Source: Paenibacillus oenotherae
GTDB lineage: Bacteria > Bacillota > Bacilli > Paenibacillales > Paenibacillaceae
Direction: 5' to 3'
NCBI RefSeq assembly: GCF_019443105.1
Contig: NZ_JAHZIJ010000004.1
Coordinates: 1 to 64,000, forward strand
Length of the DNA: 64,000 bases
In this document: positions 24,855-34,103 of the stretch, in pieces
How the letters are laid out: every line of letters begins with the position of its first letter
Position numbering within the stretch: position 1 is the first letter of the stretch
Notes under the pieces: model-generated
What the model was told of the DNA's origin: nothing
Database searches by the model: none
Seen by the model: only the letters and a program-made list of their open reading frames with translations
Position numbers and translations under genes: made by a program

Positions 24855-26702
24855 ATGTTCAGAACAAGCATACGCAACAAACTGATTGCACTTCTACTCG
24901 CAGCTACAATTATTCCCATTATGACCTCTATAGCCATATCCTATTTCTACACGAAAAGCACGGTATCCGAAGAATCCATTCAAGAGAACCTGGATCTCAT
25001 TCAGCTTGGAACTGACAACATTGAGAACTACCTCACCGTCATCGAACAAACGTCCAAAAGCGTGTACCGCTCCATGAATGAGCCTGAATCCCTATTCGGC
25101 ATTATTGAACGCGAAGTGAACAAGAATGCTGAAAGGCAGGATTTCTCATCCATATATAAGACCAGCATATACGGCCATTTGCTTAACATGTACCAATCCA
25201 TGAGGGATATTAGTCAAATCCATCTGCATACGCTTGCCAACGACCAATCCTATCTGATCGCACGGGGACGCTTCCGCGATCCGGATACGATCCCATACAC
25301 GCCGCCCTACCCGCCTGGCGCGGATAAATTGCGTCCCTTCCTGGAAGCGACCCATGAAAGCCATACCTTTGGCGTGCCATGGAATGTTTACCTGCCCAGC
25401 ACGAATGTGTTCACGCTCCATCTGCCCATTGTTGCTGCGCCTTCGACCAAAGTGCTTGGCTATCTGTCCATCGATGTGAAAGCGAATGAGCTGTTCAAGA
25501 TCAGCAAGCAGCTGTACCGTAACGACGAGGAGAATCTGTACATTATCGACAAGCAGGGAATCGTCGTCTTTGCGCAGAATCCGGAGCTGCTTGGCAAGCC
25601 GCTGGAAGAGAACTGGGTGCCGAGCGTTCTCGATTCCAGCTCGGGGAACGGCTATCTGGAATGGAACACGAAGGACAAGAACAACTTTACCGGCATTATA
25701 TTTTACGACCAAATCAAGTCAAATTATTCGGAGTGGACGATCGTCAAGATGCAGCCTTACTCCTATTTACACCGAAGCGCGAATCAAATCACACAGATTA
25801 ATGCGATAATCGCTGCCATTTTTCTTGTTATCGTCGTTGCTGCGACGCTATATATCTCCTATCATTTTACAAATCCGATCAAGAAATTGATCAGCTCTAT
25901 GAATCAGATCCAGTCCGGCAATCTGAAAGTGGATATTGAGGTCAAGGGCAATGACGAGTTCAGTATTCTCGCTCGCAGGTTCGACTCCATGATGCAGACG
26001 ATAACCGACCTCATTATGCGGGAATATAAGCTGGAGATTGCCAACAAGACGAACCAGATGAAGGCGATGCAAGCGCAGATCAACCCTCATTTTCTCAATA
26101 ATGCGCTGCAATCGATCGGAACGCTTGCTCTTCACCATCAAGCGCCCAAAGTATATTCCCTCATCTCATCACTTGCCAAGATGATGCGCTACGGCATGAA
26201 CACGAATGAGGCGATTGTGCCGCTCTCTGAAGAGATCAGCCATGTCAAGGCTTATATGGAGCTTCAGAAGCAGCGTTTCGGCAACAAGCTGATGGTGAGC
26301 TTTGATATCGAAGAGGGAACATTAGGGATACAAGTGCCCAAGATCATTCTTCAGCCGCTCGTCGAGAATGTATTCAAGCATAGCTTCGAGCCGCTTGGCG
26401 AGGTGGGCGAAATTCTGATCCTATCCAAATGGTCAGCTGAGCATGAATTGGTCATTATCGTTCAGGATGATGGCCTTGGGATGGAAGCCGGGCGGCTTGG
26501 AGAGCTGCAGCAGAAGCTCGATAAGCCTTCCAGCCAAATGATGCCAGACGGTCAGGACAACATTGGACTTAGCAATGTCCTGCTTCGTCTGCGCTTGCAC
26601 TTTAGCGAGGATGTGCGGATGATCGTTGCCAATCAGCAGCCAAGAGGCTTCTCCGTCACCTTGCACATTCCGTATCCTATAGGAGGACAAGAACATACAT
26701 GA
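24855..26702 (+). CDS. YesM-type sensor histidine kinase
   Basis: The 615-residue protein has a membrane helix near the N-terminus (LIALLLAATIIPIMTSIAISYFY), an extracellular Cache-like sensor domain, and a second helix (about 317-335). A HAMP domain (FTNPIKKLISSMNQIQSGNL) follows, then a His_kinase domain (QINPHFLNNALQSI, His412) and a HATPase. YesM-type kinases sense extracellular sugars or oligosaccharides and phosphorylate AraC-type regulators. Met at 24855 is chosen as matching the family start, but AAAGG is 14 nt away, so the start is somewhat uncertain. It overlaps the regulator gene by 4 nt and is divergent from the importer it probably controls. Confidence 0.88.
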   Translation: MFRTSIRNKLIALLLAATIIPIMTSIAISYFYTKSTVSEESIQENLDLIQLGTDNIENYLTVIEQTSKSVYRSMNEPESLFGIIEREVNKNAERQDFSSIYKTSIYGHLLNMYQSMRDISQIHLHTLANDQSYLIARGRFRDPDTIPYTPPYPPGADKLRPFLEATHESHTFGVPWNVYLPSTNVFTLHLPIVAAPSTKVLGYLSIDVKANELFKISKQLYRNDEENLYIIDKQGIVVFAQNPELLGKPLEENWVPSVLDSSSGNGYLEWNTKDKNNFTGIIFYDQIKSNYSEWTIVKMQPYSYLHRSANQITQINAIIAAIFLVIVVAATLYISYHFTNPIKKLISSMNQIQSGNLKVDIEVKGNDEFSILARRFDSMMQTITDLIMREYKLEIANKTNQMKAMQAQINPHFLNNALQSIGTLALHHQAPKVYSLISSLAKMMRYGMNTNEAIVPLSEEISHVKAYMELQKQRFGNKLMVSFDIEEGTLGIQVPKIILQPLVENVFKHSFEPLGEVGEILILSKWSAEHELVIIVQDDGLGMEAGRLGELQQKLDKPSSQMMPDGQDNIGLSNVLLRLRLHFSEDVRMIVANQQPRGFSVTLHIPYPIGGQEHT

Positions 26703-28324
26703 ACGTGCTACTCGTAGATGATGAACAGCATGTCCGGGAAGCGATCAAGCTCCTGGTTGATTGGGACTCCCTCGGAGTCGAACGTATAATTGAAGCGGAG
26801 AACGGCTCCCTTGCCATCGAGCTTGCCAAGCAGTACCGGCCAGCCATTATCGTAACCGATATGATGATGCCCGTTGTAGGCGGTGTTGACCTGATGGCGT
26901 GGATTCATGAGCATCTGCCATCAACCCGCACGATCGCGATAAGCGGGCATGACGACTTTGATCTGGTGCGCGGCACGATGAAGTACGGGGGACTTGATTA
27001 TATTCTCAAGCCGATAGATCCTGAGGTGCTGGGCGAAGCGCTCAAGAAGGCCAAGCTCTCCTGGGAGCAGGAGGAATCAGCCCGCCTCTACCAGAACCTG
27101 CAGAAGATTGAGATGAACCAATTGAAGCCCGTTTACTGGGACAAGCTGTTCTCCAATCTGATCTCCGATGTGAATTACTATTATTCTGTGAAGGATGTCC
27201 TCCACAATGAGTTTCAATTATCCAGGGAGCAGATGCCGCAATGCCAGATTATTATTATCGGACTGGAGTTTGTGGAGCGCAAAATAACCGAGAAGTTCAA
27301 CAATCATCGCGATCTGCTCTTCTTCGCGCTCACCAATATATGCAATGAGCTGCTCAGAAGCCGCCACGCCGGGTATGCCTGCAGATATTGGAACAGCGAA
27401 TCCGAGATCGTGATCTTCTATTGGGACCGGTTCGATGAATTAAATGACCTATTGGCCGAGATTAACAGCTGCTTCTACCGTTCGCTTCGAGCCCGCTTCG
27501 ATTTCGGCGCCGGCTTGGCCCACCCTTTTCCGGAAGGCTTGAAGAACTCCTATGATGAGGCCAAGAGCGCTCTTAAGCAGCGGAATATGCTTCAGAATAT
27601 TAACTGGCTTCATGTCTATGAAGCATCAGGAATGCGGACAGATGCCAATGCCGGCAAGCTGCACCTCTCGGACTACGAGGAGCCCTTCCGCATGGCGCTC
27701 CTCAGCAGCAGCGAAGCTGAGATAGCGGTAGCCGTTAATGACTGGCTGGAGGATGTGAAGCTGCTCCCCGCCATCTCGTTCGAGCAGGTGGAGCTATGGC
27801 GCCACGAGTTCACAGTAATGCGCTCGCAGTGGGCCAAGCTGCTGAGCAGCGATGCGGGCAGCGGCTCGGCTGCAGAGCTGCCCAGCCTTGCGCTGCCGAT
27901 CCCGCTTGATGATCAAGGCAGGCTATCGCTCTCCCTGTGGCAGACGGAGCTGTCCGACGTCTTAATGAAATATTCTGACGTATTGACATCGTCGAGACAG
28001 AAGGATCGCAGCCCGATCAACGACATCGTCAAATATATCGAGCAGAATTACAATCAAGGCATTACGCTGCAGGATATCGCCAGCCGCTTCCATTTGAGCC
28101 GGGAATACATCTCTCGGCGGTTCAAGCAGGAGACCGGAGGGAACATGTCCGATTTCCTTGAGAAAACCCGGATAGACAAAGCGAAGATGCTGCTGCAGAA
28201 CCCGCATCTGAAGATCATCCAGATTGCAGAGATGGTGGGATATCCGGACGAGAAATATTTCAGCAAAGTATTTAAGAAATCAACAGGCTGCTCTCCAGGA
28301 CAGTATCGCAAGTCCGTACAATGA
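26699..28324 (+). CDS. YesN-type AraC response regulator
   Basis: The 541-residue protein has a receiver domain (VDDEQ, phospho-acceptor Asp54 in IIVTDMMMP, Lys in YILKPIDP) and a long middle region. Two AraC helix-turn-helix motifs occupy the last 100 residues (TLQDIASRFHLSREYISRRFKQETG and IIQIAEMVGYPDEKYFSKVFKKSTG). It is phosphorylated by the adjacent kinase and probably activates the divergent sugar importer operon. The ribosome site AGGAGG lies in the kinase gene, and the 4-nt overlap couples translation. A terminator follows at 28365. Confidence 0.9.
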   Translation: MNVLLVDDEQHVREAIKLLVDWDSLGVERIIEAENGSLAIELAKQYRPAIIVTDMMMPVVGGVDLMAWIHEHLPSTRTIAISGHDDFDLVRGTMKYGGLDYILKPIDPEVLGEALKKAKLSWEQEESARLYQNLQKIEMNQLKPVYWDKLFSNLISDVNYYYSVKDVLHNEFQLSREQMPQCQIIIIGLEFVERKITEKFNNHRDLLFFALTNICNELLRSRHAGYACRYWNSESEIVIFYWDRFDELNDLLAEINSCFYRSLRARFDFGAGLAHPFPEGLKNSYDEAKSALKQRNMLQNINWLHVYEASGMRTDANAGKLHLSDYEEPFRMALLSSSEAEIAVAVNDWLEDVKLLPAISFEQVELWRHEFTVMRSQWAKLLSSDAGSGSAAELPSLALPIPLDDQGRLSLSLWQTELSDVLMKYSDVLTSSRQKDRSPINDIVKYIEQNYNQGITLQDIASRFHLSREYISRRFKQETGGNMSDFLEKTRIDKAKMLLQNPHLKIIQIAEMVGYPDEKYFSKVFKKSTGCSPGQYRKSVQ

Positions 28325-28364
28325 GTACGGTCTGGACCGCAGGCAGACGCTGCCCGCCATATGA

Positions 28365-28397
28365 AAAAGCGTAGATGCCGCTTGGCTCTACGCTTTT
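28365..28397 (+). terminator. Intrinsic terminator after the AraC regulator
   Basis: AAAAGCGTAGA (28365-28375) pairs with TCTACGCTTTT (28387-28397), followed by CTTTTCG. The next 140 bp up to the DUF1904 gene hold nothing I can identify. Confidence 0.8.
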
Positions 28398-28537
28398 CTT
28401 TTCGTTGGAGGATGTGGTTTTTTCAGCTCCCAACGTGCGTTGTTTTGCTGCATAGCATGACGGCGGTCGGTGGCCACATCAATGTGCAGCTAGCTGGCTT
28501 GCCGCTATGCTACTAATAGACTGGTTGGATTTGTGCG

Positions 28538-28870
28538 CTATGAACTGCATGACTTGCCGTTAATGTAATACGCTGATTCCTGATAGACCTTGAATGCGAC
28601 CTCCACTTCTGACAGTCCCAACGATAGGACATGCTTCGTCAGCGCCGCTGCGAACCGGTCACGTATCTGATCCCCACGCTCGAACCAGCCAATCTCAATG
28701 AAGGGATAGGTAGGCACCTTCTCCCCGCCGAATACAGAGGTTGTTGCCAGACAATCAATGGTGAAGTTGTCATTTCCGCACTCGCATATCCCTGCTAACT
28801 CTTCCACAAGCGCGCCGCTAATGAGCGCCATCCGATGAGGCTCAATACCTCGAACAAGCAATTGTGGCAT
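28538..28870 (-). CDS. DUF1904 family protein
   Basis: The 110-residue protein beginning MPQLLVRGIEPHRM matches the DUF1904 family. These small cytosolic proteins have a tautomerase-like fold and no assigned function (motifs: CGNDNFTIDCLATT, FPFIEIGWFERG-like YPFIEIGWFERG). The start at 28870 follows AAAGGAGAGAGAAC. A longer open frame to 28999 merely runs into the four-dyad repeat element and should not be taken as coding. The promoter must therefore lie in the 80 bp between the gene and the repeat, or in the repeat itself. Confidence 0.8.
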   Translation of the reverse strand: MPQLLVRGIEPHRMALISGALVEELAGICECGNDNFTIDCLATTSVFGGEKVPTYPFIEIGWFERGDQIRDRFAAALTKHVLSLGLSEVEVAFKVYQESAYYINGKSCSS

Positions 28871-28947
28871 GTTCTCTCTCCTTTGCTCTTTCATTCTGCG
28901 TAAATCGATTCCACTACGAGTATACCATCCACCCCGCCAAACGAGAG

Positions 28948-29134
28948 GGAAGCCTGCGAAAGTGCAGGATTTTCGGTTAAAAGAAGCCTTGAAAGGCAAA
29001 GTACCTGCGATCAGGCAGGCATTTAGGGCGAAAATGGTTCATTGGGCCATATACAGCGAGAAAGCCTGCTCTATGGCAGGCTTTCTCGCTTCAGAAGGCT
29101 GGGACGAGAGAAAGGCTGCCTTTTCGCAGGAATT
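28948..29134 (-). repeat. Four-dyad intergenic element, copy C
   Basis: In inverted orientation relative to copies A and B, the dyads lie at 28953-28968, 29004-29019, 29065-29080 and 29115-29130 (spacing 51, 61, 50). The second dyad in element order has a 14-bp perfect stem (29056-29069 with 29076-29089). The element sits just upstream of the DUF1904 gene. Confidence 0.85.
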
Positions 29135-29150
29135 CTCTCGCCTCGCACGG

Positions 29151-29320
29151 CTTTGCATCGACTGGCATGGCCTGGATTTGCACCGCCTGGCCTGCATGGC
29201 TTCGCACGGCTTTGTACCGCCTGGCCTGCATGGCTTTGCACGGCTTTGCATCGTCTAGCCTGCATGGCTTTGCACCGCTTTGCACCGCTTTGTACCGCCT
29301 GGCCTTGCACGACTTTTCAT
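29151..29320 (+). repeat. GC-rich 34-bp tandem repeat
   Basis: Units at 29185-29218 and 29219-29252 differ at three positions and begin GCCTGGCCTGCATGGCTT. A third, altered unit with internal 10-bp repeats (CACCGCTTTG) follows. Shorter related pieces lie to the left. Open frames on both strands here are repeat artefacts. Confidence 0.75.
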
Positions 29321-29363
29321 GGCGGCGGTTGACCCGCCTTCAATCTTTCAACAGCCTTCGCTG

Positions 29364-31964
29364 CTAATGATAGATTTGTCTCGGAATATATACAAAAATA
29401 TTAAAGTCTCTATACGTTGTGCCATCGGACACAGTGACGGTAAGCATCGCGTTTCCATAAATCCGATTGCCATGGACGGATTTCGCGGTGAGTGACAGCA
29501 TAGAGCCGTCTATATCATAAGAATCTATAATTGAGCTTTCGGATACCGAAACCGTGTACGGTCCTGTCAATCCATTCAAGTGGGACGCGATATCAACGGT
29601 TGAAGTTAGCTCCTGACTCTCCCCGTGAGCATCGGCAAACCTCACATAATCCCCCATACTCTCCAGTACAGCGAGCGGAACACCAAAGTAATGAAGGGAA
29701 TAGGGAGTAGAATGGCCATCGTCGGCATTCAAATGAATCATGGTTTCCCCCACCTCTTCCCCAATGAGCGGTATAATCGATCCGTTAGCTGGTTTAACGG
29801 TTACATTGTTTGCATCATCTACTTCGGCGCTAAACGTCATCTCATGGCCATCCGCGTCCTCGAACCGGACAGGATCATTCATATTCAGCAGATAGGTCTG
29901 GCCCTTGATGACGATAATCGGTTCCACGCCGCCGACATATTGAGGCGAATAATTCATTATAAAATGGAGCTCGTACTCCGATTCTTGTCCGAATTCATTC
30001 CTTGCCCGCACGGTTACCGAAGCCGGATCCGCAGCCGTAGACATCACTCTCAGCATACTGCCGTAAGCAGACCCGAACCAGTCGTGCAGCGGCCTGTCCG
30101 TAGTGACATGATTGACATCCTCAATCCCGGTCACTTGATATTCAACCGCACCGTAGAAAATCTCGCTAAGATCTATATCCGCAAAAATACCGACCTCATA
30201 ATCATCGTTCAAGTATTGGGTGCCGATATCATGCGGCAGCCATTCTCCGACATAGACGATGATTTCGTCCATGATCACGCCGCCATGTCCATCGTCGACA
30301 TTCACACTAAGTTTCGACGCGCCGTCCGCGAGGCCGCGAAGCGTGAGAGACGTGCCCGCTAACGATGAGCTGAGGCTGCCATTGTCTGCATCCTTGCTCG
30401 CCACGGACAATGTCCAATCATTCAGCCCGCCAAGGTCGAAATATTCGGCCAGATCCAGATCAACCGGCGACTCCGGGTCCGGAGTTATCCGCATATTGGC
30501 CAGGTCATCCTCCTCAGTAACAACCACTCTAATGGGATAACTGAACCATTCACTATTTTCCACGTTCTCTTTAATTTTAAGATTAACAATAAAGGGACTC
30601 TCTGACACTTCATGCCTTCCAGCAATGGTCAAGTAGTTACCCTCCATAGAGACATCCAGCCGGTCGTCATACGTATAGCCGTATTCCACACTCTTGTTGT
30701 CCGGATTGCTGAAGATGCGCTCCATATCAATTTCGATCTTCTGATTCAATCTGAGCGTTACTGCCCCGTCATTGTTGATACCGACTTTGTACTGCGGATG
30801 GACGACAATATGATCCTCGACCGGTTCAATGTGTACACTGACTTGAGCCGCCGCTGAATAAGCCGTGCCATCACTGACCTTGAACGTGAACGTATCGGGA
30901 CCATTGGCATTAGGGTTCGGCACATAGGTGTACGCTCCCGTGCTTGAATTGGTGATCGTCACCGTTCCCTTGTTTGCCTGGCTCTCGAGACTATAAGTAA
31001 TAGCATCACCATCAACATCTGTACCAGACAGCGTACCCGTTGCGGCCGTATCCTCTGCTAAGGACAGCGTTCCGGCATGTGCGACCGGGGGATGATTGCT
31101 TTTGAGCACCGTTATTTGAAAAGTCCTCGCCGTCGCTGCTGTGCCGTCACTGGCAGTCACAATGGCATTCACAGGCTGCTGGCTGTAGTTCAAAGCTTTA
31201 ACCTGGAGCATCCCGTTACTCTCCATAAGCAGCTCTACGATGCCATTATTGAGAGGCTGAGCTTCCACTGTGAAAGTCAGCTGGTCCCCGTCCTCATCCT
31301 GAAATAATTCATTCATGTCCAGCCTGGTTTGTCCTCCCTGGAATAAGTACAATTCCGACAGGGCGCCATCCCTCTTGGCCGGAGCATGGTTAGGCATGGT
31401 TACCGTGCTGCTTACCGCGGCCTGCAGCAGATTACGGTAGTCTTCAATGCGGCTGAACTTCTCCGGATGCGCCTTGAAGTATTTTACGACCTCATCAATC
31501 CCCGCCCCATCTCCGTTCGCATCCAGACTCGAATTCGCACTGGCTGTAAGACGGAACTTCTCGACGAAATGCTGCCCCTGCTTTTTGGCCGACAAAGTAA
31601 CCATTGTCGTTCCTTGCTTCTTGAGACCGATGCGCAGATTGGTTGTATCATCCGCTACCTTCACATCCGCAACGCTGGCATTCTGCACCACAACGGAATA
31701 TTCCAGCGCCCCCGGCTCATCAAATATAGCATTCAAATCGATCGTGAGATTATCCCCCGCCCGCAGCGTGCCAGAGAAGTGATCATCGAGATAGTCCTGA
31801 ACGCGCTCATTCTCGATTAGAATCGTCCCTCCTCCCCCGCCAGGAGGAAGGGATGCAGCCGCAATGGCCGGAATTCCTACCGCCAATGCCGCTATACCCG
31901 CCGAAGCAATCATTAATTTGGCGAACCTGCTAATGGATCCCTTGTGCTTCTTTTCCGTCTTCAT
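29364..31964 (-). CDS. Secreted multidomain protein with cadherin/VCBS-like repeats
   Basis: The 866-residue protein has a signal peptide (1 to about 36, ending IAAAS) and a glycine stretch. Repeated immunoglobulin-like domains follow. The clearest is at about 295-395 (HPPVAHAGTLSLAEDTAATGTLSGTDVDGDAITYSL, ending DTFTFKVSDG), which matches VCBS/cadherin-like tandem repeats. Others share D-D-G-HG or EDGDQL calcium-site-like patterns. There is no SLH, LPXTG or catalytic domain, so it is probably a secreted adhesin or matrix protein. AAGGGAG is 14 nt before the ATG. A perfect 11-bp tandem array lies about 105 bp upstream and could modulate its promoter. Confidence 0.75.
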   Translation of the reverse strand: MKTEKKHKGSISRFAKLMIASAGIAALAVGIPAIAAASLPPGGGGGTILIENERVQDYLDDHFSGTLRAGDNLTIDLNAIFDEPGALEYSVVVQNASVADVKVADDTTNLRIGLKKQGTTMVTLSAKKQGQHFVEKFRLTASANSSLDANGDGAGIDEVVKYFKAHPEKFSRIEDYRNLLQAAVSSTVTMPNHAPAKRDGALSELYLFQGGQTRLDMNELFQDEDGDQLTFTVEAQPLNNGIVELLMESNGMLQVKALNYSQQPVNAIVTASDGTAATARTFQITVLKSNHPPVAHAGTLSLAEDTAATGTLSGTDVDGDAITYSLESQANKGTVTITNSSTGAYTYVPNPNANGPDTFTFKVSDGTAYSAAAQVSVHIEPVEDHIVVHPQYKVGINNDGAVTLRLNQKIEIDMERIFSNPDNKSVEYGYTYDDRLDVSMEGNYLTIAGRHEVSESPFIVNLKIKENVENSEWFSYPIRVVVTEEDDLANMRITPDPESPVDLDLAEYFDLGGLNDWTLSVASKDADNGSLSSSLAGTSLTLRGLADGASKLSVNVDDGHGGVIMDEIIVYVGEWLPHDIGTQYLNDDYEVGIFADIDLSEIFYGAVEYQVTGIEDVNHVTTDRPLHDWFGSAYGSMLRVMSTAADPASVTVRARNEFGQESEYELHFIMNYSPQYVGGVEPIIVIKGQTYLLNMNDPVRFEDADGHEMTFSAEVDDANNVTVKPANGSIIPLIGEEVGETMIHLNADDGHSTPYSLHYFGVPLAVLESMGDYVRFADAHGESQELTSTVDIASHLNGLTGPYTVSVSESSIIDSYDIDGSMLSLTAKSVHGNRIYGNAMLTVTVSDGTTYRDFNIFVYIPRQIYH

Positions 31965-32070
31965 AGCTAATATCCACGCTCCCTTGCAATATATCGATCA
32001 GAAGACCCGCTAATAAAATGCTATATATAAAAAAATATGTAATAAAATCACTGCTGCTACAACACTATGC

Positions 32071-32156
32071 TACTCTATGAATACTCTATGAATACTCTAT
32101 GAATACTCTATGAATACTCTATGAATACTCTATGAATACTCTACGAATACTCTATT
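32071..32156 (+). repeat. Perfect 11-bp tandem array (TACTCTATGAA)
   Basis: Eight units occur, of which the first six are identical and the last two carry single changes. The array lies 107-192 bp upstream of the start codon of the secreted cadherin-like protein. The period is close to one helical turn. Confidence 0.9.
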
Positions 32157-32310
32157 TTCTACTTTAACATACCCTGTTATATTGTGGAACGAATTTGATT
32201 GCAATTTTTGTCGAAGACAAGTGGAAATTAGCGAAAATTTGCCCTGCAGATGCAGACAGCTCCCCGGCAGCTTACCCCAAAGTTAGCTCATCATGGTGGT
32301 ACTGCACATC

Positions 32311-32505
32311 TGTTAGCTGGTTTTTCGGTTTACAGCATGTTGCTCCCGATTTCCCCCTCCCTGTAGCATGGATGTTTCTGTTTACAACATTGGCGAAATG
32401 GTGATTTTGCGACACCCTCCCACTTGTAAAATGGTTGTATCGGTTTACAGCACATCGCTCCCCTGTTTTCCGCACTGTAGCATGAAATTATCCGCTTACA
32501 GCGAT
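32311..32505 (+). repeat. Four-dyad element of a second type
   Basis: Four degenerate units each contain CTGTA(or TGTTA/TTGTA)...TTTACAG (or CTTACAG, TTTACAA). They begin at 32311, 32362, 32425 and 32476, so the spacing is 51, 63 and 51 bp, close to that of the CCTGC elements. The stems are short (5-8 bp with loops of about 15). It lies upstream of the cadherin-like gene and downstream of the hydrolase terminator. No gene is seen between 31965 and 32685. Confidence 0.65.
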
Positions 32506-32603
32506 TGCCTAAGTTGGATTCTGCACAACACAGGCATGAGGCTGCCCCAAATAGTCATTTTGGGCATACTCAGCTCCTGCTCTTCAAGTGATGCTCGACT
32601 AAA

Positions 32604-32650
32604 AAAGGAACCCTCATCTCCACTTTCAAAGTGGTTTTGAAGGTTCCTTT
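32604..32650 (-). terminator. Terminator of the alpha/beta hydrolase gene
   Basis: AAAGGAACC (32604-32612) pairs with GGTTCCTTT (32642-32650), with inner CCACTTT/AAAGTGG. Leftward it ends in TTTTTT. It shares the core AGTGGTTTTGAAGG with the hairpins at 128 and 36937. Confidence 0.8.
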
Positions 32651-32685
32651 GCATCCTTTATGGGATTCGATCATCATTATTAAGA

Positions 32686-33480
32686 TCAATACACAGTACG
32701 CAGAAACTGAACCGTCTCTGCAAAGGCTTCGTCCAACTCGCGAGTCGCCCCTTCATAAGGATGCACTGCACCAAAAGTATGATCGCCGCCTGCAATGGAT
32801 ACGAAATGCTGATCGGGCGCGATTTCCTGCAGCCGCTTATTGTGGGCCAGCAATCGCTCGTTGTCATTCGTCCCTTGCACAAGAAGAGCTGGCACAGACA
32901 GCGATTGAAATTTATTCGCAACATCAAATCTCGCTTCATTGCTCTCTATGTCCGCAATAATCGCCTGATCGTGATAGGAAAGCTGTTCGCCATTCCCGCC
33001 CGCCGGAAGAGCCGGTGTGCTGCCGCCGTTCCATACAACTACTGCGCCGACTCCGGGATGCTCGGCAGCATAGATAATGCTGCTGCTTCCCGACCGGCTG
33101 TGTCCCAATATCGCCAATCGTTCCGGATCAGCTTCATTCGCAAACGGCAGTTCGCCTTTACGCACTGCATTCACTACAGCCTCTATGTCGCGCACCTCGC
33201 GGCTAACGGTACTGACTGCTGCCACTACACGCTCGTCTTGTCCTTCATTGCGTGCATGAATTCTCGCAAAGTCATAGCTTATCGTATAAAAGCCTTCCTC
33301 TGCGAAGCGCCGGGACACCTCCGGCCAGAACCCCCAATCCTTATGACCCTTGAAGCCATGGCTGAGAACTAGAACAGGCTTCACCGTTCCATCATCTACT
33401 GCTTTCACTTCACCATGAATGAAATGTCCGCCTCCCAGATCGATTCCAAAACGCTGTGCCGCAATAACTTGATTGCTCAT
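32686..33480 (-). CDS. Alpha/beta hydrolase, dienelactone hydrolase-like
   Basis: The 264-residue cytosolic hydrolase shows an oxyanion region LSHGFKGHKDWGF, the nucleophile elbow GHSRSGSSS and a C-terminal GGDHTFG carrying the catalytic His. An acidic residue lies in QGTNDNERL. The family includes peptidase S9-like and dienelactone hydrolase-like esterases; the substrate is unknown. The start at 33480 is preferred because AGGAG lies 8 nt upstream; the ATG at 33486 directly abuts it. A terminator follows. Confidence 0.8.
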   Translation of the reverse strand: MSNQVIAAQRFGIDLGGGHFIHGEVKAVDDGTVKPVLVLSHGFKGHKDWGFWPEVSRRFAEEGFYTISYDFARIHARNEGQDERVVAAVSTVSREVRDIEAVVNAVRKGELPFANEADPERLAILGHSRSGSSSIIYAAEHPGVGAVVVWNGGSTPALPAGGNGEQLSYHDQAIIADIESNEARFDVANKFQSLSVPALLVQGTNDNERLLAHNKRLQEIAPDQHFVSIAGGDHTFGAVHPYEGATRELDEAFAETVQFLRTVY

Positions 33481-34103
33481 GGCCATCTCTCCTGTCTATT
33501 CTCTATTTGTATACAAGCTCTCCACTCTCTCTATTCCACGTGGGGTACAGCCGTCCCACAAGCAACCTTCTCCGCCCGTTGGTCTGCTGTACAACAAAGA
33601 GACATCCTCGTATAGAGAATGTCTCCGCATGAACGGTTGACCGTTATTCCAATTCATATATATCCAATAAGTTAAGTCGGATATATTGCTATTATAGCAC
33701 CTTCTCTTGTGCTGTCAACTATAGATTATTGCTTGCTGGTTGGCTGGTTGGATTATCGTTGGCTGGTTTATCGCTCGCTGGTTGGATTGCCGCTTGCAAT
33801 AACCTCCCGTAACACGACAGCCTTCGCCGCGAGGTTTGACCGCCGAAGTGTGACCGAGCACCGCATGCTGCTGCGATGGCACCGCACACCTCGATGGCAC
33901 CGCATGCTGCTGCGATGGCACCGCACGCCGCGATGGCACCGCACGCCGCGATGGCGCCGCATGCCGGGATGCACCGCATACCGCGATGGCACGCATGCCG
34001 CGATGGCACCGCGCGCCGGGAGGTGCGCACGGTTCACGCGCAGCTCGCAGCACGCGATGCGACGATCATCCTTTACGGGATACACGCCTTCCGGCCCTTC
34101 GTC
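33481..34103. other. Intergenic region with two repetitive tracts and no gene
   Basis: The stretch between the hydrolase and ribD contains a GGTTGGCTGGTTGGATT-type repetitive tract at about 33728-33800 and an 18-bp array at 33859-34020. The rest shows nothing recognisable. Open frames on both strands are repeat artefacts, and one would run antisense into ribD. Confidence 0.6.
33859..34020 (+). repeat. Degenerate 18-bp tandem array
   Basis: About eight units of the type CGCGATGGCACCGCACGC occur, with 17- to 21-bp variants. The array is GC-rich and ends 84 bp past the stop of the leftward ribD gene. Confidence 0.8.

Noticed and set aside
28871-28999. N-terminal extension of the DUF1904 protein and other short open frames in the repeats
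   Set aside because: The frame only passes through copy C; the ribosome site at 28870 gives the family-like start. Similar peptides in other copies are in different frames.
28948-29134. Four-dyad elements as an insertion sequence or MITE
   Set aside because: No consistent terminal inverted repeats or target duplications could be seen, and internal dyads rather than the ends are conserved. A wider alignment could change this.
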